Shown here: positions 57,855-64,000 of the stretch, piece after piece
Position numbering within the stretch: the first letter of the stretch is position 1
Layout: each line of letters opens with the position of its first letter
Source of the DNA: JBFHFS01 sp041583495
GTDB lineage: Bacteria > Bacteroidota > Bacteroidia > Bacteroidales > Marinilabiliaceae
Length of the DNA stretch: 64,000 bases
NCBI GenBank assembly: GCA_041583495.1
Contig: JBFHFS010000001.1
Location: 163,018 to 227,017, forward strand
Reading direction: 5' to 3'
Position numbers and translations under genes: made by a program
Notes under the pieces: model-generated
Database searches by the model: none
What the model saw: the letters and a program-made list of their open reading frames with translations, nothing else
What the model was told of the DNA's origin: nothing

Positions 57855-58211
57855 ATGAAAAAGATCGAAGCCATTATTCGAAAAACCAAGTTTGACGAGG
57901 TCAAAGAAGCCCTCAGCGAGGTAGGTATTGGTTTTTTTTCCTACTGGGATGTACGCGGCATTGGGAAAGCGCGCGAAGAGAGAGCCTTCCGTGGTATTGT
58001 ATACGATACCAGCTCCATCGAACGGGTAAAATTATCGATTGTTGTCCGCGACAAAAACCTGGACAAAACCATTAAGGCCATCATTGATTCGGCCAAGACC
58101 GGCGCTATTGGCGATGGAAAAATATTCGTCATCAACATCGAGGAGTCCTACCGGATTCGCACCAACGAGACAGGAGATGATTCCCTTTTTATCAAAGGGG
58201 AAGAGAGCTAA
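57855..58211 (+). CDS. glnB: P-II family nitrogen regulatory protein
   Basis: 118 residues. P-II fold: MKKIEAIIRKTKFDEVKEAL, VKLSIVVRDKNLDKTIKAII and the B-loop TGAIGDGKIFVINIEESYRI. The T-loop (about 37-57) is unusual: KAREERAFRGIVYDTSSIER in place of the common RQKGH...YRGAEYVVDFLPK, though the Tyr equivalent to the uridylylated Tyr51 remains. Next to amt, so a GlnK-type partner that binds and blocks the channel when nitrogen is ample. It is 38 bp before amt, in one operon. Confidence 0.94.
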   Translation: MKKIEAIIRKTKFDEVKEALSEVGIGFFSYWDVRGIGKAREERAFRGIVYDTSSIERVKLSIVVRDKNLDKTIKAIIDSAKTGAIGDGKIFVINIEESYRIRTNETGDDSLFIKGEES

Positions 58212-58249
58212 TTAAAACATCAGATTGAAAAGACATAAAGCCTAAAACA

Positions 58250-59479
58250 ATGGAAGAATTAACAAAACAAGTATCCGAAATAACCGTCTCGTTAGACACG
58301 GTGTGGGTTTTAATCGCTGCAGCCCTGGTGATGTTTATGCAGCCTGGATTTGCAATGGTTGAAGCCGGTTTTACAAGAGCCAAAAACACGGCCAACATTC
58401 TGATGAAGAACTTCCTCGACTATTCGGTAGGATCACTGTTCTTTTGGTTGGTAGGTTTCAGCATTATGTTTGGCACCGACCTTGGTGGATTCATTGGACT
58501 CCCCGACCTGTTCTTTTCAGGCAGCTATGGGAACGATGTGGATTATGCCATGCTTATTTTTCAAACCGTTTTTGCGGCCACCGCGGCAACTATTGTCTCG
58601 GGAGCAGTCGCTGAGCGTACAGAGTTTAAAGCCTATATCCTGGCCAGTTTGGTTATCACAGCCCTGATCTATCCCATCTCGGGACACTGGGTATGGGGTG
58701 GTGGCTGGTTAAGTGAAATGGGCTTCCACGACTTCGCCGGATCTACCGTTGTTCATTCGGTAGGTGGATGGTTGGGTCTGATGGGTGCCATCACCGTAGG
58801 CCCTCGCCTGGGAAAATACAATGGCAGCCGAAAGGCTATTCCCGGACACAGTCTCACCATTGGTGCCTTAGGGGTCTTCATCCTATGGTTTGGCTGGTTT
58901 GGATTCAACCCCGGCTCCCAGCTGGCAGCTACAGGACTGGATAACATTACCGCCGTAGCCTCCATCTTTGTAACCACCAACCTTGCTGCCGCTGCAGGAA
59001 CTGTTACGGCTATGGTTATCTCCTGGTATCGCTATAAACGACCTTCTCTGGGCTTATCCCTTAACGGTGCCCTGGCTGGATTGGTTGCCATCACCGCTGG
59101 TTGCGATGCCGTGAGCCCTGGTGGGGCGGTCATCATAGGTATTGTAGCCGGTTTTGTTCTCATCTTTGGGGTGGAGTTACTTGATAAAATGAAGATCGAC
59201 GACCCGGTTGGTGCCGTTACCGTACATGGTTTTAATGGTGCGGTAGGAACCATCATGGTAGGCCTTCTGGCCACCGACGGCGGTCTGTTCTATGGCGGTG
59301 GCGCTTCTCTTCTGGGTGTACAGGCCCTTGGTGTTGCAGCCGTTGCCGCATGGGCATTGGGTACCGGATTCATCCTGTTCAGAGTATTGAAAGCAACCGT
59401 TGGCCTCAGAGTTCCCAAGCGGGTTGAGGAAGAAGGTTTGGATGTATACGAACACGGAGAAAATGCTTACGGCTACTAG
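58250..59479 (+). CDS. amt: Ammonium transporter
   Basis: 409 residues, 11 membrane helices. Amt signatures: MFMQPGFAMVEAGFTRAKN (TM1), the twin-His pore in DFAGSTVVHSVGGWLGLMG and TVHGFNGAVGTIMVG, and WFGWFGFNPGSQL. It lacks a long N-terminal signal peptide; the hydrophobic start is TM1. It conducts NH4+/NH3 and is regulated by the P-II protein encoded just upstream. It is followed by AAATCT hexamer repeats (about 59492-59512) and a strong terminator. Confidence 0.96.
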   Translation: MEELTKQVSEITVSLDTVWVLIAAALVMFMQPGFAMVEAGFTRAKNTANILMKNFLDYSVGSLFFWLVGFSIMFGTDLGGFIGLPDLFFSGSYGNDVDYAMLIFQTVFAATAATIVSGAVAERTEFKAYILASLVITALIYPISGHWVWGGGWLSEMGFHDFAGSTVVHSVGGWLGLMGAITVGPRLGKYNGSRKAIPGHSLTIGALGVFILWFGWFGFNPGSQLAATGLDNITAVASIFVTTNLAAAAGTVTAMVISWYRYKRPSLGLSLNGALAGLVAITAGCDAVSPGGAVIIGIVAGFVLIFGVELLDKMKIDDPVGAVTVHGFNGAVGTIMVGLLATDGGLFYGGGASLLGVQALGVAAVAAWALGTGFILFRVLKATVGLRVPKRVEEEGLDVYEHGENAYGY

Positions 59480-59535
59480 CCAAAACCAGAACCAAATCTA
59501 AATCTAAATCTAAAATCGGACCAACGTCCGTAAAC

Positions 59536-59578
59536 AAAAAGAATATTGGAACCCAAACGTTCCAATATTCTTTTTTTT
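59536..59578 (+). terminator. Terminator of the porin/P-II/amt operon
   Basis: GAATATTGGAAC (59541-59552) and GTTCCAATATTC (59559-59570) form a perfect 12-bp stem with a 6-nt loop, preceded by A5 and followed by eight T residues. Confidence 0.93.
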
Positions 59579-59704
59579 GTTTCCACCCCCCTGCTTACCC
59601 CCCCCAGTTCTCCCGCAATTCCCACAGGCATCGGCCATTAGGTTATCGTAGAAGAGAACCCTGAAAGGCTTAACAGTCGTTGGGGAGAATAGGTTAGAGA
59701 CTAA

Positions 59705-59762
59705 AAAGAAAGGAATATCGGAACCGGGTTCAGAGACCCAAAACGTTCCAATATTCCTTTTC
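59705..59762 (-). terminator. Terminator of dnaN
   Basis: AAAGGAATATCGGAAC (59709-59724) pairs with GTTCCAATATTCCTTT (59745-59760), with one mismatch, around an inner GGGTT/GACCC hairpin. On the reverse strand a TTTCTTTTT tail follows. On the forward strand TTTTCTG follows, so it may be bidirectional. Confidence 0.8.
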
Positions 59763-59802
59763 TGTATTTTTTACCCTAAAGGGCTTTGGTCACACCAGCA
59801 GG

Positions 59803-60930
59803 TTAACCATTAATCATCATCGGCATCAGCAGCATCAGCTCATCTTCCGCATCGGACTTGTCGAAGGGCACAAAGATACCCGCCCGGGCAGGGTCTGAAA
59901 GCTCAATAACCACATCGGACGAGGAGATGTTGTCCAGTATATCGGCCAGGAAACCTGATTTAAAACCAATTTCCATCTCATTGCCTTCGTACTGACAATT
60001 AAGCTTCTCAAAAGCAGAAATAGAGAAATCGATATCCTGAGCAGAAACAATCATTTCGTTGTTGGCCAGATGTAGTTTTACCAGGTTGCTGGCCTGGCTG
60101 GCAAAAAGAGAAACACGGCCCAGGGTACTGAACATATCCACCCGGTCGATTATCACCTTGTTGGGATTATCCTGGGGAATCACGGCGTTGTAGCTGGGAT
60201 AGTTGCCCTCTACCAACCGGCAGATCAGCTTATATTTCTGAAGGGTGAAAAAGGCGTTCTTATCATCAAACTCCACGATCACCTCTCCCTCCTCTTTGGG
60301 AAGCACATTTTTCAGCAATCCCGCCGGCTTTTTGGGTAAGATAAAGGCCGCCTCAAAGTCCGGGCTGACATCGTTGCGCTGGTAACGAACCAGCTTATGA
60401 GAGTCGGAAGCCACAAAGGTCAGATTCTCGGGCTTAACCTCGAAAAGGATTCCGTTCATCACGGGGCGAAGTTCATCGTCGGCGGTGGCAAACAAAGTCT
60501 TCACAATACCACTCAACAACAGATCGGCCGGGAGTTGTATCCTACTGGATTTCAGCTCATCCACCTGTGGCAGAATTGGAAAATCCTCTCCACTCTGGCC
60601 CACTACGCTAAACTTACCTTTTTCGGTGCTAATGTCCACCTTCATCGTATCCAGCGATATATCGAAATTAAGCGGCTGCTCGGGAAACTTACGGAGCGTC
60701 TCCAGCAAGATTTTGGAAGGCATGGCTATCACGCCTTCACCCTCCGAGTTACCCAACTCGAGAGAGGTAATCATCGTCACCTCCGTATCGGAAGCGGTAA
60801 TGGTAAGGGTATGCCCTTTCAGGTCGAGCAGAAAATTGTCGAGAATAGGCATCGGGCTCTTGGAAGAGATAGCCTTACTAACAGCCTGAAGATGAGAAAG
60901 CAGTTCTGAACTGGATACAACAAATTTCAT
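59803..60930 (-). CDS. dnaN: DNA polymerase III sliding clamp (beta subunit)
   Basis: 375 residues in three clamp domains. Start MKFVVSSSELLSHLQAVSKAI; domain 2 contains LFATADDELRPVMNGILFEV; domain 3 begins near KVIIDRVDMFSTLGRVSLFA; the C-terminus ends ELMLLMPMMING with the usual conserved LMPM. It encircles DNA and tethers polymerase III. dnaA is not adjacent, so this is not an oriC-type dnaA-dnaN arrangement. A reverse-strand TATATTTG (60964-60957) 27 bp upstream is a -7 candidate. It is downstream of gldFG on the same strand, with a 272-bp gap. Confidence 0.97.
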   Translation of the reverse strand: MKFVVSSSELLSHLQAVSKAISSKSPMPILDNFLLDLKGHTLTITASDTEVTMITSLELGNSEGEGVIAMPSKILLETLRKFPEQPLNFDISLDTMKVDISTEKGKFSVVGQSGEDFPILPQVDELKSSRIQLPADLLLSGIVKTLFATADDELRPVMNGILFEVKPENLTFVASDSHKLVRYQRNDVSPDFEAAFILPKKPAGLLKNVLPKEEGEVIVEFDDKNAFFTLQKYKLICRLVEGNYPSYNAVIPQDNPNKVIIDRVDMFSTLGRVSLFASQASNLVKLHLANNEMIVSAQDIDFSISAFEKLNCQYEGNEMEIGFKSGFLADILDNISSSDVVIELSDPARAGIFVPFDKSDAEDELMLLMPMMING

Positions 60931-61202
60931 TGATTTCTATTTTTTACATTTTGAATCAAATATATAAAGAATAAGCCAAAAATGGTACATGATTTTTTTC
61001 ACTCAGCCATTTAACCTGCATTGCGGGGATGAATATATAAAAAATTAATATGTCATCCGTTTATTTAGCGCCGGATTTATTTCGTTCTTCTTTTAAAACA
61101 GGAGTCTTTAACCTCCACACTGCGAAGACCGGATCCCAAAAAAGACGATCCAACCACTCAAGGTCCATAAAAAACAGGGCGATACACAAATTAGCCAATC
61201 CA

Positions 61203-63605
61203 TCAACGGCCAAACCTGCGCCGCCTGATAAAGGGAATCAAAACACCCGCCAGGATCACCAACAGCAGAGGTCCTCCCACATTAAGTATTCGCCAAAAGG
61301 CGGTTTCACCGGAGAGCTTCTCCGTATTGAGCAGCCGAAGGGTATAACTTCTCGACCTGAGAGCCATCCATCCTTCGTCGTCGGTGAGAAAGTTCAACGC
61401 ATTTAGAACAAACTGCTTATTTCCGTAATTCTGATTGGTGACCTCATCAAAGCCGAGAGGGAGAATCTTTGGGTCTCCACTCTGCTTTCGGCGCACTTCG
61501 TTTCGGATGATATCCCCATCGGCCACCACAATCATCCGGGTGGGCACGCTCCGGGCCATCATCTCCCCGCCCTTAAGCCCAACCACACCAGGAGGTTGCG
61601 ACCGGTTCTGAAACACCGAAGGAAACACCCCCTCAGCAGCATAAGCCACGGGCAGGTAGGATTGACGGAACGCCTCCTTGTCGGGAGGTTGGTTCATCCC
61701 GGCCATGGAGACCAAAACGGGTGTCTCCAACACACGGGCATAACGGCTGGTTTGCAGCAAAGGGGTTCGAACCACCTGTGGATTCTGACCCACAGTATCG
61801 ATGGTACTCACAAATTCGCCCTTCACCACATTCAGGTAACGGGTAACCGGGTGCCCTTTATTGGTGTTTAACAACGGATTAAAATACCAGGGCATCGACA
61901 CGAAACGGGCCGACTCACCCGGAGGCGAAACGTTCACCGGAATCACTCCCGACTGCAGGTCTTCCACCAGCACCGGGTTGATTCGGAAGCCATACCTGAA
62001 GAGCTGATCTTCGAGGTTGAGCTGATAGGGTAATCCGACAGCTTGCGAGGAGTGCCTGAGGCTGTCCATGGATACGTTGATGGCATCGAGCAACCACAAG
62101 ATACGGCCCCCCTGCATCAGATACTGGTCCAGGAGGAATTTCTCCTCCTCATTAAAGGCCACTGCGGGCCGTGCCACAATCAGGGCTTTATAGGGCAGCA
62201 GAGCCTCCAGATTATTCCCGGGGTTGCCCCGCTCCACCTGATAATATTGCGAAAGGGCATCGGTGGCATCCATTACATCCAGCTCATCCAGTTCACCCTG
62301 GCCCTCCCAGAAGGCTATTCGGGGCTTCTCCCCCCCGGTCAGTCGCCTGATGGCATCGGTTAGTTTATACTCCAGCCCTTCGACAGAGGCATTAAGGTTT
62401 TCGGCCCCAGCCACGCCGGGCAGGTTCTCCAGCAAATTAACCACCACCTCCTGATCGTGGTAACGGAAGATAAGGTAAGGATAGACCAGGGTTCGTTTAC
62501 GGGTACCATCTTCCGAGGCCTCAAAAACAGGCACCGGGTTCAGTCCGGCTTCCTTCAGCCGCTCCATGGCCCTACGGCTCTCCTCGGAGTCGCCCACCGG
62601 ATTGATCATCTTATACTCCAGATCCTCGCCGGCATACACTTTCAGCTCATCCAACATCTCCTGAGTGGAACGCCTCAACCGCTGAAAGCCGGGATTCAAA
62701 TCCCCTTCCAGGTAAACCCTGCCAAAGACAGGCGCCTCCAGGCCGGACAGAAAGGTCTTGGTAACATTAGCCAGGCTAAAACGCCGCTCGGCGGTAAGGT
62801 CCCATCTGAAAAACCACACCGAAGAGATCATATTTATAAGAATCACCACCACCAGAAGCCCCGAAAACCGGGTCCATCGCTTGCGCCTGCTGAGAACGGC
62901 TATGGTAAGGCCCAGAAACACCACTATAAGCCCCAGGAAATAGGCCACATCGCGCGAATCAACTACCCCGCGGCTGATGGAACGGTAATGGGCATCGATG
63001 CCCATCCCACTCAGAAAACCTGCTGCCTCCTTAAAATAAGGGATGGCAGCCAGGGCATCAAAGCCATTGTAAAAGAAGAAAGAGAACAACGCAGCCAACA
63101 CAAAGGCCACCACCTGGTTTTCGGTCAGCGCGGAGGTAAACAAGCCGATGCTCAGATAGGCCCCCGCCAGCAATACCAGTCCCAGATAACTGCCCCAAAC
63201 AGCGCCCGTATCCACGTTTCCGATGGGTTGGGCCAACAACCAAAGGGAGACAAAATAGATCAGCGTGGGCACCAGTGCTGCCAGAACCACGGTAAATCCG
63301 CCCAGGAACTTACCCCCCACCAGCTCCCAGAGAGCCACCGGGCGGGTGAGCAAGAGCTCAAGCGTCCCCGTCTTTTTCTCATCCGACAGCAACCGCATAG
63401 CTACTGCCGGAACCAAAAATAAAAAGAGCCAGGGTGCCAGAAAGAAAAGACCCTCCAGAGAGGCATATCCCCCGTAGAGGATGTTTAGGTTTCCGGGGAT
63501 AACCCATAAAAAAAGCCCACTCATCAGCAAAAATACTGCCATCACCAGATACCCGGTGAGCGAGCTGAAGAAGGTGAGCAACTCTTTTTTCCACAATGCA
63601 ATCAT
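61203..63605 (-). CDS. gldFG: GldF-GldG fusion: gliding-motility-associated ABC transporter permease and substrate-like protein
   Basis: 800 residues. Residues about 1-240 match GldF, an ABC-2 type permease with six membrane helices (LLSDEKKTGTLELLLTRPVA, FFYNGFDALAAI). Residues about 241-800 match GldG: an N-terminal anchor helix (FSGLLVVVILINMISSVWFF), FRWDLTAERRFSLANVTKTF, a large extracytoplasmic domain and a C-terminal membrane helix (LLLVILAGVLIPFIRRRR). In Flavobacterium the two are separate genes; here they share one frame without a stop. The GldA ATPase partner is not in the window. The complex supports gliding/envelope functions. Confidence 0.9.
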   Translation of the reverse strand: MIALWKKELLTFFSSLTGYLVMAVFLLMSGLFLWVIPGNLNILYGGYASLEGLFFLAPWLFLFLVPAVAMRLLSDEKKTGTLELLLTRPVALWELVGGKFLGGFTVVLAALVPTLIYFVSLWLLAQPIGNVDTGAVWGSYLGLVLLAGAYLSIGLFTSALTENQVVAFVLAALFSFFFYNGFDALAAIPYFKEAAGFLSGMGIDAHYRSISRGVVDSRDVAYFLGLIVVFLGLTIAVLSRRKRWTRFSGLLVVVILINMISSVWFFRWDLTAERRFSLANVTKTFLSGLEAPVFGRVYLEGDLNPGFQRLRRSTQEMLDELKVYAGEDLEYKMINPVGDSEESRRAMERLKEAGLNPVPVFEASEDGTRKRTLVYPYLIFRYHDQEVVVNLLENLPGVAGAENLNASVEGLEYKLTDAIRRLTGGEKPRIAFWEGQGELDELDVMDATDALSQYYQVERGNPGNNLEALLPYKALIVARPAVAFNEEEKFLLDQYLMQGGRILWLLDAINVSMDSLRHSSQAVGLPYQLNLEDQLFRYGFRINPVLVEDLQSGVIPVNVSPPGESARFVSMPWYFNPLLNTNKGHPVTRYLNVVKGEFVSTIDTVGQNPQVVRTPLLQTSRYARVLETPVLVSMAGMNQPPDKEAFRQSYLPVAYAAEGVFPSVFQNRSQPPGVVGLKGGEMMARSVPTRMIVVADGDIIRNEVRRKQSGDPKILPLGFDEVTNQNYGNKQFVLNALNFLTDDEGWMALRSRSYTLRLLNTEKLSGETAFWRILNVGGPLLLVILAGVLIPFIRRRRFGR

Positions 63606-64000
63606 AGTATTGGTATGTATTTAACTACTAAGGTTAGGAAAAGAAATAAGGTTCCTGCTTAGTAACAATAACGTTTTATTGCCCACTAATGGGCACCAGA
63701 CAACTTCCAGGCAAAATAAAAAAACTTTCCGGTTCCAGATTTAGGAAAAGAAATATATATTTCAACTTAAAGTCTTAAATCAGTTCGAACCAACCTTATT
63801 CTACTAAGGTTAGAAAAAAAAAGAAATAAGGTTCCTGCTTAGCGTACAACAACCCTTCAATTACACCATCAAAGGTCTTTAATAAATTCGAACCAACCTT
63901 ATTCTACTAAGGTTAGGGAAAAAAATATGGTTCCTGCTAAGGGTACCACAACCCTTCAATTACACCATCAAAGGTCTTTAATAATTTAGAATCAACCTTA
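63606..64000. repeat. Tandem repeat, about 103-bp period, upstream of gldFG
   Basis: CTACTAAGGTTAG...TTCCTGCT[TA]AG occurs at 63625-63662, 63801-63842 and 63904-63941. The last two sit in 103-bp units that also share CAACCCTTCAATTACACC and AAAGGTCTTTAATAA; a further unit runs off the window end. AACCTTA-6-TAAGGTT forms a hairpin at each unit border. The first copy is farther away (176 bp) and its surroundings are diverged. No gene is seen; the gldFG promoter must lie here. Confidence 0.8.

Larger units (their letters stand above)
59480..59802. other. Intergenic region between convergent amt and dnaN, with a hexamer repeat and two related terminators
   Basis: 323 bp with no gene. It begins with three to four AAATCT hexamers, then the amt terminator, then about 130 bp without recognised features, then the dnaN terminator. 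The two terminators share almost the same stem sequence (GGAATATYGGAAC / GTTCCAATATTCC). Confidence 0.8.

Noticed and set aside
59803..60930. Replication origin near dnaN
   Set aside because: No dnaA gene and no cluster of DnaA boxes was seen. dnaN is between an ammonium transporter and gldFG.
62457..63422. 321-codon forward ORF antisense to gldFG
   Set aside because: It lies wholly within gldFG, and its translation is rich in His, Gln and Lys without domains. It is a shadow frame.

Overview
The window is a chromosomal segment of a member of the Bacteroidota, most likely from the Bacteroidales/Marinilabiliales part of the phylum. The evidence is the gene content: a TamL-type lipoprotein Omp85, a PorT/SprT-like type IX secretion protein, a GldF-GldG fusion, DUF3078 and carboxypeptidase-regulatory-like surface proteins, and a carboxynorspermidine pathway. 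Promoter-like sites fit TTG/TTTG, about 18-21 bp, then TAnnTTTG, which is the phylum's -33/-7 consensus, and Shine-Dalgarno sequences are mostly absent. No phage, transposase, CRISPR array or rRNA gene was found.

Layout. 1-5.0 kb is the reverse-strand translation cluster tRNA-Thr, tuf, tRNA-Trp, secE, nusG, rplK, rplA, rplJ, rplL, rpoB, with a terminator-like attenuator between rplL and rpoB. 5.3-6.9 kb holds hpf, xerC and rpsU. 7-13 kb holds a helix-hairpin-helix membrane protein, a sodium symporter, fructose-bisphosphate aldolase and TamL. 13-18 kb holds an RNA methyltransferase converging on purL-menG-porT. 18-22 kb is mixed housekeeping: an SDR, NfeD, a tiny Lys/Asp-rich protein, Tag and DsrE. 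22.4-25.7 kb is a probable copper/heavy-metal operon: a His/Cys-rich exported protein, a TonB receptor and an HMA protein. 25.7-27.1 kb holds an FAH-family enzyme and a DnaQ-like exonuclease.

27.1-33 kb is a xylose operon (GntR-LacI-type regulator, xylB, xylA, xylE). It is followed by the most striking DNA structure here, about twelve 31-bp tandem units each carrying the perfect palindrome ACTCATCSGATGAGT. The 12-bp core of that palindrome recurs once, 5.5 kb away, at the position expected for the -33 element of a DEAD-box helicase promoter. The helicase then has a roughly 380-nt structured leader.

35-48 kb holds DUF3078, MATE, a CarH/LitR-like MerR-cobalamin regulator, a triple-fasciclin lipoprotein, yicC-gmk-nadD-cobO, acetyl-CoA synthetase and carboxynorspermidine dehydrogenase/decarboxylase. 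49.2-49.7 kb is a 212-bp duplicated non-coding block. 49.9-55.5 kb holds an acyl-CoA ligase with its XRE-cupin regulator, a HAD phosphatase, DUF3820 and a surface protein. 55.6-56.5 kb is a pair of extremely acidic small proteins. 57-59.5 kb is a porin/P-II/ammonium transporter operon behind a homopolymer-rich promoter bracketed by an inverted repeat. 59.8-63.6 kb holds dnaN and fused gldFG, and the window ends in a 103-bp tandem repeat upstream of gldFG.

All family calls come from reading motifs by eye. No database search or folding program was run.
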